Shown here: piece by piece, positions 37,601 to 52,600 of the stretch | How positions within the stretch are numbered: position 1 is the first letter of the stretch | Layout of the letters: the number at the start of each line of letters is the position of its first letter | Assembly: GCA_025642075.2 (NCBI GenBank) | Contig: JAODUO010000466.1 | Location: 1-64,000, forward strand | DNA from: Ridgeia piscesae | Taxonomy: Eukaryota; Annelida; Polychaeta; Sabellida; Siboglinidae | Direction: 5' to 3' | DNA length: 64,000 bases | The notes under the pieces: model-generated | The model's input: only the letters and a program-made list of their open reading frames with translations | Databases searched by the model: none | Told to the model about the DNA's origin: nothing | Program-made: the position numbers and the translations under genes

Positions 37601-40600
37601 TGCCTTGACCTTCACCTTCGTATTCAACCACGACCTTTGTCAGGCTGACCATGTCAACAGCGTCAATGGTGAAGAGGTCCATCTGAAAAGGTGACATGAT
37701 TTATTATATAAATTATATTCTAACCAGTGACACAGGGTGCAGTGTAATAACAGAATGAGTAACTGGGAACATACGACTAAAACACACCATTGTGCAGTTT
37801 TATCTGTTGTATTTATCATTGCATTAAAACAGGTTTTCTTTCCCCCTCAAAGAAACACAAGTTTGACAAAAATGGATATATCCTGTTGACTCACCTGTGC
37901 TGGTTGGAACTTCCTGTTGTTCTGACTCACGAGCAGCCTCCGTTTGCCCGTGTCTCCTCTGAATCCCTCAACTGTTATAGAGACGTTTGCGTCCGTGCCA
38001 GCGTTCGGCTCGTCGCGAGTGTACACCTCCACTTGGTAGCTACGCACTGCAACAAGTCAGAATTTGTTTCATTAATTTGGCTAAAAACAAACAAAAGTTA
38101 AATGTCATGTGATTTCAAACAAGAGCTCCCTTTAATCAAACATATATTTCATAATGGACATAATTTCAGGCATGAGAATATTTTATTGTCCTCATCAGCT
38201 GGAGTAGTAACTGGACATGACCTGTGACCTTATCTGATTATTTGTGCTACTCCACCACTGTGTTGCATGGTTCCGGGTGATGCACTTTGTCAATGTACAA
38301 ACTCATTAAACTGCTCATTTCCCACAGATTGATAAGTTCTCAAACATAAATACCCTAACACAGCATCAACCTCACCAACCTGGCTTTGTTTCTATGCAAC
38401 GTTCAAACACATAGCTCAAGTTACCTGGGACAGGGTCGACTGGCTTCCTTTCTGCCTCGTCTCCTCCCTGGGCCAGTGTCTTCACGGGCATCTCTTTCCA
38501 AGCCTCCACCTGTGACCCACTGAAGAGTTGCTCTGACAACTCAAAGCTGTACAACCTGTCATTGTCTGCGTCTCGCACTCTCACCTGTAAACACAAACAA
38601 CTCGTCTCATTCGGCACACAACTTTTTCATGTAGAATATATAGACACATATAGATACTACTCTAGAACAACTGGCTTGCATGTCAGAAATGATCAAATAA
38701 CCGCTGGAAAAAAGCCACATCATTTTACACTATTTATTTAAGAATCACTGCTTTATAAACATTTCTGTTTAATGCTGACATCAGAAAACAATTAGAGACA
38801 TTGGTTGATCTCTGATGAGCAATTTAACCACTAACCAAACACTAAATGTTTTGTCCCTAACCAAAATCTGTTATATGTCTACATAAAATGTACATGTGAA
38901 ATAATTTTGTATTAAATCTTTTTGGTTGTATGAAACAAAATTTGGATTCTGGAAGTCAGTGCAAAAAGGTGAATAACTTACAGATAGACAAAACATGGAC
39001 TATTAAATAGAAGTCTCACCGAGTCTAGTGTCCAGTATTGAGCTGTGTCTGGCAGCTCTGCGAGACCAACACGGATCTTGAACACTTGTCCAATGTTCTC
39101 CATCACCTTCACCTTAAAAAAAACTTGGCTCAAGTAACCTGGTAAGGTAACTTACATTTTGAGTAAGACAATGGTTACTATGTAGAATGCGAGATTCGTG
39201 CTTAACATAGCTTTAGACCCCCTTCCCAGTTAATCCACCATTGTCACAGAGCATGCTGGTGGTTGTCACACGATTACTGTCAAAGACAATCATTTGAAGG
39301 GGATTTTGTTTACACGCAAAATCATTGTAATCAAAATAAAATATCACCTTGAAGTACTGTGTATTTCCTGGTGAAGATGTGTCGTCTTGCTCAGCCACTA
39401 GAGGGAGCTGTTCACTTTTGCCCATGTCACCGTAGATGACAATGACGGTGTCTTTTGGAACGTGGTCATAAAACGTTCCCGCCAGTGGCTTCAACTCTGG
39501 CCCAGAAGTGACGTACACCTCGTACAGGTGGCCTGGAACAGAAATTGCCTCTGTCAATAATATTATTTCTAAAATAATGTTCCAAAATTAGTTTAGATTG
39601 GATGATTCAAATGGATAATATTTTTGGATTGCTTACTTTAATATTCTGCAGTCAACTTATTTTCCTCTGATGTTTTTATCATTATGACTAATCTTCAATC
39701 AGATAATTAATTATTGCTAGATGGCGCCACCAGTCAGTCTGGGGCAATTTCCCAAGGAACCACCAGACCGTGATCCACACCAGCAAATGACATAACTGTG
39801 TAAAATTACTTCAGTATTGCCATCTGATTTGAAAATCACTGTAAAACAGTTTAAAGAGACGGTGAAATAAATAAAAATTATTACCTCAACTACTGACAAG
39901 TAATCACTTAAATTAATTAATAAGTTAAATATAAATAATACTGTATATTAAAGTAAGTTTACCTGGGACCTTCTCTGTGAGAGGTAGTTCTGTCATTGTG
40001 TCTTCCTCCCCCACATTGATCCACCTACAGGTGACATATTTCATTGAAAAGACAGTTTCTAAAAATATAATGGTTTTAAGTGACACTATTTTTAACACTG
40101 TAAGAAAGCTGGAATGTTTGATATGTGACTTCATACAGAGCTGAGTGAGTTCAAGTAAATGTATAAATTCAAACTGTTTTCCCTTCCACTTGGTTTAGTT
40201 TGTGTCAAACTTATTTTGCCAGTTATCAACTGATCCAGCATTAACTGCAAAATATTTTTTTTTGACAACATCTTTGAACGAACTACTAAATGAATTCACC
40301 TTGTACAATTGAACTGAGAATAGACAAAATCACTACAGACAACATACGGCTCTTAACACTTTCACAAATATGCTGGTCTAAAATTTTTTTAAATGAAGTC
40401 ATCTTTTATTAAACCATTTCTGAATATTATTTCACACCCACCTGTCACAGTTAAAGGTGTACTGGAAGTCTGGATTGGCTGAATCCTTCACAATGACCTT
40501 CTCGAGGAACCATCCCTTGCCTTGACCTTCACCTTCATATTCAACCACGACCTTTGTCAGGCTGACCATGTCAACAGCGTCAATGGTGAAGAGGTCCATC

Positions 40601-43600
40601 TGAAAAATTGACATGATTTATTATAAAAATTATATTCTAACCAGTGACACAGGGTGCAGTGTAATATCAGACTTGTTTCATCAAATCCAATAAACAAGTA
40701 ACTGGGAACATACGACTAAAACACATCATTGTGCAGTTTTATCTCTTGTAATTATCACTGCCTTAAAACAGGTTTTCTTTCCTCCTCAGAGAAACACAAT
40801 GTTTGACAAAAATGGATATATCCTGTTGACTCACCTGTGCTGGTTGGAACTTCCTCTTGTTCTGACTCACGAGCAGCCTCCGTTTGCCCGTGTCTCCTCT
40901 GAATCCCTCAACTGTTATATATACGTTTTTCGTCCGTGAGAATATCGTTATGGATGTCATTTCCATGTTGGAAAAAGCTACGCACTGAAAACGATTTTTC
41001 AAACTAACTTTCCTTTTTGGGTAGCAAACAAACCTAAGTTCCTTTTTTTTCGGGTTGATTTCAAACATTGAGCCCCCTTTAATAACGTATATGGGCATAA
41101 TGGATATAATGGTCACTTGTAAACCATGCTTATTGTCCTTATCAGCGGGAAAGTAGTAACTGGACATGACCTGTGACCTTATCTGATTATTTGTGCTACT
41201 CCACCACTGTGTTGCATGGTTCCTGGGTGATGCACTTTGTCGATTTACAAACTCATTAAACTGCTCATTTCCCACAGATTGACAAGTTCTCAAACAAATA
41301 TCCCTAACACAGCATCAACCTCACCAACCTGGCTTTGTTTCTATGCAACATTCCAACACATAGCACTAGTTACCTGGGACAGGGTCGACTGGCTTCCTTT
41401 CTGCCTCGTCTCCTCCCTGGGCCAGTGTCTTCACGGGCATCTCTTTCCAAGCCTCCACCTGTGACCCACTGAAGAGTTGCTCTGACAACTCAAAGCTGTA
41501 CAACCTGTCATTGTCTGCGTCTCGCACTCTCACCTGTAAACACAAACAATTTGTCTCATTCGACACACAACTTTTTCATGTAGAATATATAGACACATAT
41601 AGATACTATCTAGAACAACTGGCTTGCATGTCAGAACATGATCAAATAACCGCTGGAAAAAAGCCACATCCTTTTACACTATTTATTTAAGAATCACTGC
41701 TTTATAGACATTTCTGTTTAATGTTGACATCAGAAAACAATTAGTTACAGTGGTTGATCTCTGAAGAGCAATTTAACCACTAACCAAACACATCATTTTT
41801 TGTCCCTAACCAAAATCTGTTGTCTACATAAAATGTACATGTGAATTTTTTTTAAATCTTTTTGGTTGTATAAGAATAAGAATAACTGAATTCAGGTAGT
41901 AGCATTTAGATTCTGGAAGTAAGTGCAGAAGTCTCACCGAGTCTAGTGTCCAGTATTGAGCTGTGTCTGGCAGCTCTGCGAGACCAACACGGATCTTGAA
42001 CACTTGTCCAATGTTCTCCATCACCTTCACCTAAAAAAAAACAATTTGCTCTTAAAAAATGAAAAACAAAAATGAGTTGTACCAATTTAAATGTTTTAAT
42101 TAAATGACTACATAAGTCAATAAGATTTGTTTTCAGACTGTCAGAATCAACATTGAATCAAAAGATCAAAGAAGAGTTACACCCATAGGTATAGAAAACC
42201 CGCCTTAATTAATTAGTTAATCCATTGTAATTATATCCAGTAATTACCTGGAAGTACTGTGTATTTCCTGGGGAAGAATTGCCATCTGTGTCAGCCACTA
42301 GAGGGAGCTGTTCACTTTTGCCCATGTCACCGTAGATGACAATGACGGTGTCTTTTGGAACGTGGTCATAAAACGTTCCCGCCAGTGGCTTCAACTCTGG
42401 CCCAGAAGTGACGTACACCTCGTACAGGTGGCCTGAGACAGAAATGATTTTTTTAATAAATACTTAAAACATTCAATATTTTATAAATGCTGTGACAATG
42501 TATATAATGGCATGCAGATAGCAGAAATTGTTGATTAATACATACTGACAATATATCACATAAAGAAACTGTTGTAGATATTGATATTTTACTCAAACTG
42601 ATGTAAAATTACCTCAGATCATCTAAATAAAACTGCCAAATGATGCATCAATGTCAGAACGCACCATTAACAATGTCAACCTGATTTAAAACACATTTTC
42701 ATTGTAAACTTGTTCAACAAAGATGATGATAACATGATTTTTTTCATGATCCTAAATCATGTGTTTAACAGTAATTGGTTTATTTAAAAATAACATTTGC
42801 CCTTGGATAAGGCCATAGCACGTTGTCTGGTAGTTTTGGCTTGTCAAAAAAATTGAGGCTATAGGTGGGTTTGGCCAGAATGGACAAAAGGTTCATATGA
42901 GAAAATACTACTGTGTCTGCCAAAGCTTACCTTCAGCCTCTGTTGGGTGGTCATTGTCACCCAGGCTCAACTCTGTCAACGTGTCACTCTCTCCAACGTC
43001 CACCCATCTACAAGTGCAAAAACAGGTCCTCTGCTTAAAAATAAAAAATAAAGTCTTAGAGGCATCTCTGGTGATATTTTTTTATTTTACATAAAGAACT
43101 GCATTATCAAAGAAATGGCATTAGGTGATAATTTTATTATTGTCATATTGAAACACCTCAAAATATACAACAACAATTAATCAATAAATCATTTTCTAGA
43201 ATTTGTTTAAAGAAATGTCTGATTGTGTTTGTCATAAAATCTTGTTATACTTGTCTATACTATGATTTACTCTGACAATTTTGCCACTTAAATATATTTT
43301 AACTGTCCAGACGTCTTACATATGCTTTGAATGTCAATCGTTTCTGAAAACCATTTTGCAATGTAAAGAGATATTCTGAAGAATACAGCGTTAAAATTAT
43401 TATGACAAACTGTGCTTGATTAGAACACATTTAGGCAGTTAAGATGCAAAGAATAGATATGGTTTATACTAACAACATGGTGACATTAAAAATACTATGT
43501 TTTTTGGCGTTCTTTAAACTGCTTACCATAGTTCAAAATCGGCAACTTCGTTCAGTAGAGACAAATGCATCACACAAATAATTTACATATCAAAATAATT

Positions 43601-46600
43601 ACCATTGTATGAAGTATAAGCTTTTACATAATGAAATCCAGGATAAATGAATACCTGTGAAACGTACCTATTACAGTTGAAGACAAATTCATTTGTGGCC
43701 TGAGAAGACTCCTTGATGACGACCTTGTCAAGGAACCAACCTATACCGTGACCTTGACCTTCATGTCCGACCTTGATGTTTGTCAAACTGATCATGTCAA
43801 CTGCTTGAACTGTGAAGACATCCATCTGAAAAACAAAGTCATTTTCATTTATGAATGTGTCAGAGTGAAAGTGCTGCCAGTTTCAATTGCAAATGAAACA
43901 GAAAGTGAAAGGAACAAATAATAATACTAATATAATTAAAATAATTTGCAGACCCCGTACAATACATAAGCTCACTGTCATGGTTCCATAGTTGTTTACC
44001 AACACTTACACTGTAGAGTAAAAAATAAATATCAACAGTCATCAAAATCTATAAACATGGAATTGTACCAGTACTTCCATATTTTAAACACATATTTCAA
44101 GTCACTGTTAGAAGTGTTACAGATTAATAAATGATGTGACAACTGCAGTCGGCATATGACCAAATAAGCAAGTTATTTACCTGTCCAGGCTGGAATTTTT
44201 TTTCATTCTGACTCACGAGCAGCCTCCGTTTGCCCGTGTCTCCTCTGAATCCCTCGACTGTTATAGAGACGTTTGCGTCCGTGCCAGCGTCTGGCTCATC
44301 GCGAGTGTACACCTCCACTTGGTACTCGTACACTGCACAAATAAATTGAAGAAGTTTATAAATAAAGCATTGTTTAATTGTTAATATATGTGATTACCAT
44401 TCATTTTTTAGCATAATTTTTATTTAAGACTTTGCTTAGTGCCAATCCACATGATCTCTAAAGACAAAAGCACTTTAACATTTGTGGTACTTAAATAGTT
44501 CGCTGATGCATGCAAGCGACACTACAAGTATTGTTTTATCCACGTTCCAAACCTAGATATTAATTACCTGCGAGAGGTTCGACTGGCTTCCTTTCTGCCT
44601 CGTCTCCTCCCTGGGCCAGTGTCTTCACGGGCATCTCTTTCCAAGCCTCCACCTGTGACCCACTGAAGAGTTGCTCTGACAACTCAAAGCTGTACAACCT
44701 GTCATTGTCCACGTCTCGCACTCTCACCTGTAAACACAAAGAACTTGGGTAAAGTGAACTTGTACATATTTTGTCTTCTTTTTCTTTACTTCATGATGGT
44801 ATTAAAAACTGGATTGTGGATTAGAAATAAATATAACTTATGTGGGTGTGCGCACATCGAATGTTACTGCAAAACAAATAAAACTAACATGATACAATGA
44901 TACATACAAACTAATATGCAGTGTTGACGTCGTCATCACAGTTGTACAATACTGGTTGGAACACTGAGTAGAAAGATGTAGCGTAATGCACCTGCTGTTT
45001 TACCAAAACCAACTAAAATCAAAAATATTTATTCTGGACTGTTGCTATCTGTGGAAGTCTCACCGAGTCTAGTGTCCAGTATTGAGCTGTGTCTGGCAGC
45101 TCTGCGAGACCAACACGGATCTTGAACACCTGGCCGAGTTCTTCTTTTACATTGACCTGCAAAATGATCAAAAAGGGTATCATAAATTACGTCTGCATAC
45201 CCGGTAATGGTATTTAACAATCCTTATTCATATGCCAGGTTTATGATAATGAAGAAGCAGTGAGATATTTCTTGTCGATCTTCATATTTCTACAACTTTT
45301 CCATCACCACCCATTCCCAACATCTACAAAACAATTCATTGTCCCACTATTTCAATTTAAAAAGACAATTACCTTGAAGTACTGGGTATTTCCCGGCGAT
45401 GAAGACCCATCGTTTCCTGCCACTAGAGGGAGCTGTTCACTTTTGCCCATGTCACCGTAGATGACAATGACGGTGTCTTTTGGAACGTGGTCATAAAACG
45501 TTCCTGCCAGTGGCTTCAACTCAGGCCCAGAAGTGACGTACACCTCGTACAGGTGGTCTGGATCAGAAAAACCAAATGCCTTTATAATTTTTTTACCATT
45601 GTTATCTTTATAGTGATTATTACAGCAGTTTCTAAGTTACTGTTACAATCAAACCGTTCATTTAAAACCACCTACAAAATCGAAGTGTGCAGGAAATAAA
45701 AAATGTAATTTAGCATCAAGGTTTGACTACTCGAACGTGTATATTGTAAATTTTAGACAATTGTTGTTGAAACAAAACATTACTCTTATCAAGTTGTCTT
45801 CTGTAAACATTATCAAAGAATGGTCCTGACTTGGTCAATCATTCCACCAGTGTATAGGTAAACTGTTGCCACGCGTCACTGTTGTGGTTCTCTCATTAAT
45901 ATATTGAGTTACAATAACCAACAGTAACTAATACTTTACACTGCAAATAACAACCAATAAAATAGTTATATATTTTAAAATTTTGTCAGTAAAATTAAAC
46001 CGCAGTTACACACATTTCACATGGTTAATAAATAACCAGGATAAATACAGAAAATACCAGACACGTTAAACTAATAAGTAAATTAAAGTTGTGTAAAGGG
46101 AAACTTACCAAAGCTCTCTCCTGATGAGACTTTCTCTGTGAGAGGTAGTTCTGTCATTGTGTCTTCGTCCCCCACATTGATCCACCTAAAGGTGACAGAA
46201 ATGTTGAAAATGCTGCTCAAAGATACATGGTTAGAGATACAGTATGACTCATGACAAGCATTGCTACTAGAAGAGAGCTATGAGGGAGCCACCTTATGTA
46301 GGGTGATACGAGAGCTATGAGGGAGCCACCTAACGTAGGGTGATAAGAGAGCTATGAGGGAGCCACCTTATGTAGGGTGATAAGAGAGCTATGAGGGAGA
46401 CACCTTATGTAGGGTGATAAGAGAGCTACGAGGGAGTCACCTTACATAGGGTGATAAGAGAGCTATGAGGGAGCCACCTTACGTAGGGTGACAAGAGAGC
46501 TATGAGGGAGCCACCTTACGTAGGGTGATAAGAGAGCTATGAGGGAGCCACCTTACGTAGGGTGATAAGAGAGCTACGAGGGAGCCACCTTACGTAGGGT

Positions 46601-49600
46601 GATAAGAGAGCTATGAGGGAGCCACCTAACGTACGGTGATCTAACACTGCTGGGTGTGGCTGACATACAGTGCATGGACCAGCAGTGTTTTGTACAGCAA
46701 GTGTCTTATGAGAGGTCAAAGGTAGACCCTCATTCAGGGGGGTGTTATTGGCAAGGTGTGCTACACGAGGCAGGACCTATGTAAAGAACACCTACAAGAA
46801 AGAATGAAAAAATTATCTAAAATCACAGATTTAGAGAATTTCTAAGGGGGCATGAAAACCATGATATATGACTCTTGGACACATAAACAAAGACATGTAC
46901 AACTGGGGTTAAAACACTTTTAGGTGTTTGTACAGATACAATGGTCCATCTCAACACTGACATGTGTTGTGATACAATCACTTCTTGGGAATCCATGGAA
47001 CTTACCTGTCACATCTGAAGACATACTGCTCATTTGCATTGGCTGAATCCTTCACAATGACCTTCTCAAGGAACCAACCCTTGCCTTGACCTTCACCTTC
47101 ATATTCAACCATGACCTTTGTCAAACTGATCATGTCGACAGCTTCAACTGTGAAAACGTCCATCTGAAAGATCATTGGTAAATATTAGCTGTTTGTCTCT
47201 TGGCACCAAACATAAATTGGTGAATATGTTTCTAACAGCAAATCAAAATGTGCTTTATTAATAATTTATTACGACAAAGAGATTTCAGCAAAAGAAACAT
47301 ATCACTGTAAACACTAAAAACCACATTTGTTAAATATCAATGGAACAGATAACCATCTGATGAAGATTGATGAAAGCGGTTAGATTGTCACAGGAAATAA
47401 GCTAAACTGGCTGTAAAATAGGCAAATATTTTACTCATTTGAACCATCCATTCTGATAATCAAGACTATTCACTCACACACTGGTTAAATAGTATTTCAT
47501 TCTGAACATTACAGGTCACTCTTACTTTTTGTTATCTTAATTTTTTCAATTATACAACAAAACAAACACAACTTTGAGAAAAGCATTCTTTTAACTCGCC
47601 TGTGCTGCCTGGAATTTCTTGTCGTTCTGACTAACGAGCAGCCTCCGTTTGCCCGTGTCTCCTCTGAATCCCTCAATTGTTATAGAGATCTCTGCATCTG
47701 TGCCAGCGTTTGGCTCGTCGCGAGTGTACACCTCCACTTGGTACTCGTACACTGCACAAATAAATAAAGCATTGTTTAATTGTTAATATATGTGATTATT
47801 ATATACCATTCATTTTTTTAGCATAATAACTGTGCATATAAATTGAAGAAGCTTATAAATAAAGCATTGTTTAATTAAACCTCCACTTGGTAATTGTGGA
47901 CTGAAAACACATGAGAGAAATGTTTAATCAGAATATGTTCTGTTGCGAAGTTACCTTAGAGTTTATCTTGACATTGGAGCGGCATTACAACACAATTTTA
48001 AATCATACTGCACATCTGTTTATTCCAACACCAAATACACGTCTGTTTAGTTACTTATGGCTAAATTAACATTTCTAAGAAGAATTCAGCTGTGTTATAA
48101 CTACTAGACGATAGGTAGTCGTTGACATAATTCCACCAGTATCTACAGCCATGTACTCTTCTACAGTTGTATGACAATGTGACCTGAGGCAATATGGACT
48201 GAACAAAACTATCTAGTCAGTAAAAGGTAGAGCTATGAAGTCTGAAGGACTGGAACCTCAACATCAGTGTACCACGTACACTAAACACTATAACTGGGAC
48301 CAGAGTTCACAGCAAATATCACATCAATAACATACCTACTAAAGAATGTTGCTGACACTATTTATTTGGTTACACAAAACCTTTAATTAGTTCCTCCTAA
48401 TATCTCTGCCTTCACATCCAATTACCTGGGAGAGGTTCGACTGGCTTCCGTTCTGCCTCGTCTCCTCCCTGGGCCAGTGTCTTCACGGGCATCTCTTTCC
48501 AAGCCTCCACCTGTGACCCACTGAAGAGTTGCTCTGACAACTCAAAGCTGTACAACCTGTCATTGTCTGCGTCTCGCACTCTCACCTGTAAACACAAACA
48601 AGTACAAGATGCCATGACACTGCAGACAGGTAGGACACATAGGAAAGATGTACGTGGGCCCAACAGACTACAGATAAGTGCAATTAAATATGATAATTCC
48701 CAAAATATGCAGGTAGGTAAATAAGTGTTTTAACAAGAGATTTCTAGCCCATAATCCATTCTGTATGTGATACTTTGAGTAAGTCTCACCGAGTCTAGTG
48801 TCCAGTATTGAGCTGTGTCTGGCAGCTCTGCGAGACCAACACGGATCTTGAACACTTGTCCAATGTTCTCCATCACCTTCACCTGTAAAACAACAATTTG
48901 GCTCAAGTAACCTGGTAAGATAACTGATCAAATATTATATTCAAATCATCTTCATTTGATTTTGTGACAATTAGAATATAATGCAGTTGTTTCACCGAAT
49001 AATATATTTAAAAGCTTACCTTGAAGTACTGGGTATTCCCTGGCGATGAAGACCCATCTTCCTCAGCCACTAGAGGGAGCTGTTCACTTCTACCCATGTC
49101 ACCGTAGATGACAATGACGGTATCTTTTGGAACATGTTCGTAAAATGTTCCTGCCAGTGGTTCTAGCTCAGACCCGGAAGTGACATACACCTCGTACAGG
49201 TGGCCTGGAACAGAAACACAAAATGTCTTTGTCAGTAGTTTCTTCCAAAATGAGACATAATAACCTCCAGTTGATAACGAACACATAATCTACGGTATAA
49301 TTACAACACGAGTATTGCAGATTGACGAACACAAAAGCTACAACTTGTGAATTGCCAATACTGTTTTTAATACAACACATGTGTTATGGTTTCTTAGAAC
49401 TGTTTGCTGTGATGTCTGTATGTGGCATTCTATGTAATACAACGTCCTCTAGTTGCTTCCTAGTGGCACTACTGGGCACATGTCTCTTTACAGTTTGCTC
49501 AGATTATGTAAACATAATCAAATGTATCTCAGGTCTCAGGTCGTTTCCTCCACACAGCCCAAACTTGGGCTAACGCAGCAGTTCTCTAGAATTATTGAGT

Positions 49601-52600
49601 CCACTACAGGTTACACGTTTACCCCCTGTGTGGGATCGTTTACTTCCCCTGGCCTAGACACCAGATAGAAGGGACCACCGGCTTTTAGTGTCTCTTCGAA
49701 AGACACAGGCAAATGTGGGGTGAATGAAATTGCCTAAGTTTCGAAATGGCGGTAGGTGGGATTGAACGACCGTCCCCTCGATTGACAGTCTGGCGCTCTA
49801 CCATGCGACCACCGCTCCCCATCTGTCAAAGGTTTACCTGGGACCTTCTCTGTGAGTGGTAGTTCTGTCATTGTGTCTTCCTCCCCCACATTGATCCACC
49901 TACACAGAGTAAACAGCCTCAGTTACTTCTCACTGGGTACAAGTTAGATTTAAAGACACTTAAGGAACTTCTTTTATGTATCTAACAGATTCGTGCATCA
50001 TGCAGAACACAGCTCTCATGTCATTTAGTTTGTCATTTCCAATTAATTTGAAATAAATCTAACGAATCCAGTATAAAGGCGCATATTCATATTTATTACT
50101 AAGTTTCTGTAAAGCTACCTAATAAAAAAGTTTGTTTACATGTACGACTGAAAAAAAATAAGGCAAAATTATTTATGAATAACCTGTGTCTAGTTTTTAT
50201 TTCAGAGATCATGAAATGACACTTTTTCTTTCAACATGGTACAAATCTCTTGGTTCTCTGGTGAACGCACCTGTCACAGTTGAAGGTGTACTGGAAGTCT
50301 GGATTTGCCGAATCCTTCACAATGACCTTCTCGAGGAACCATCCTTTGCCTTGACCATCACCTTCGTATTCAACCACGACCTTTGTCAGGCTGACCATGT
50401 CAACAGCGTCAATGGTGAAGAGGTCCATCTGAAACATTATAATTTCTTTGCAACATTTAGACACAGAAAACAGTATTGTCTTCAATTGTTAAAGTAGTTT
50501 CTGTTTTTATGTATTATGTGTGTATGTACACCTCACATTTGTGGGTTTTTGCTGTGTGTTACTTGCAATTTATTTGTCATCCAGACATATCCCTTGTATT
50601 TCTTAATAAGCTGTCTACTCTATACTGAATAGTTGTGTATTATCAGCTTGATGCTTTGTATATATTTGACTGCTTGTATATGTGTTGGCTGGTAGCCCCT
50701 CACCTTTGATGTTGTATATTAACAGCCTGATGCATTGTGTTATATATATGTCTGAATGTTAACTTTGCATACACAATTACTTGTATACATGCATTTCCAT
50801 GGTATATCTGTTTTATACCAACTGGCAATAAATTATGCCCATTACCAACCTTATCTATATGAATTCATTGTCCTTTATTCAACATCAAACAAGCTGCGGC
50901 CACATTTATTATTTCTAGTTAATTTGCGCACAATACACAACAGAAAATATAAAGACAAATTAATAGGCGATACTGAGAATTCTAAATTAAGAATGTTAAT
51001 AATTTGTTTTCTTTATAACCGTACATTCATGCAAATATTTTTTTCATCTAGAGAAACATTTAAATGCGAATAACAAATATTCATTTAAATGCGAATAACA
51101 AATATTCATTTAAATGAGAATAACAAACTAAAAAAAATGCAAAATAGCTGAAGTATATAACAAGTCCCTGATCAATTGTGAAGATTTACACGAGTTTGTA
51201 CAATTGTATAAAATTATTGTATTAAGCCTTTAACCGGTAAGAACCCTTGACCAATTATGTACATTTTATACAACTGTACAAACTCGTTAAAACCCTTGAC
51301 TAATTGAGATTTGAATAAATAAAAGGGTTGTTTTACTTTTCATATACACAGACAAACACACATATAATATGTATCTTAGATCTGTTAGAGTTAGATTATA
51401 GTTTAACAAAAGCACACAGTGTAATGTTTAGTTTAAATTGCCTTAATTTATTTTGTAACAGCCAATAAAAAGGAACATTTATGTTTTCTTCCTCGGAGAA
51501 ATGCAGGTTTGAAAAAACCCAATATCCTGTAGACTCACCTGTGCTGGTTGGAACTTCCTCTTGTTCTGACTCACGAGCAGCCTCCGTTTGCCCGTGTCTC
51601 CTCTGAATCCATCAACTGTTATAGAGACGTTTGCGTCCGTGCCAGCGTTCGGCTCGTCGCGAGTGTACACCTCCACTTGGTAGCTACGCACTGCAACAAC
51701 AAATCCTGAAGTGGTTTTTTTGGTAAGTTAATTAAGACATTTACTGGTTTGTTAAGATAATCAGAGAATAGTTTCTGGGAAATAACTCTCTTGCAGAGAG
51801 TTAAATCATACATACAATAATCTCTTGCAGAGGTTTATGAGAAATACATCACATCACATCACATCACATCACATCACATCACATCACATCACATCACATC
51901 ACATCACATCACATCATAATACATCACATCACATCACATCAGATGTTTTTAGAGATATATTTTTTTATAACAACAAATTGAGGAATTTAAAAAGTAGCAA
52001 TTCCATTTAACGTTTTGCTTATCACTGGTAATCTTCAATGTTAACTGAATTGTTTGGTTTCTGTTTTTTATTTGCCTACCAGGTAGCATGGTTAGCCAGA
52101 TAGTCATGTCATAGATTAAATACAATTTATTCTTCAAACATTTATTAACATTTTCATCTATACAAAATAGCATACATTATTTTATCACTGGGAAATATAT
52201 CTGTGTTATTACTTCATCCACTGACAAATGTAAGTGATCTTGATTGTACCATTAACAAAAACAAACACTGCTGTATCAATAACCAACCCCATTTATTTTG
52301 TCTAATTATTATGAAACATGTTTTATTTATCCTATTTTTCCATCATTATTGACAACTAATGTACCTGGGACAGGGTCGACTGGCTTCCTTTCTTCCTCGT
52401 CTCCTCCCTGGGCCAGTGTCTTCACGGGCATCTCTTTCCAAGCCTCCACCTGTGACCCACTGAAGAGTTGCTCTGATAACTCAAAGCTGTACAACCTGTC
52501 ATTGTCTGCGTCTCGCACTCTCACCTGTAAACACAAACAAGTACAAGATGCCATGACACTGCAGACAGGTAGGAAACATAGGAAAGATGTACGTGGGCCC

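Noticed and set aside
49741..49820. Functional tRNA gene
   Set aside because: It has A- and B-box-like sequence but is fused to a repeated SINE body and does not fold as a full cloverleaf by eye.
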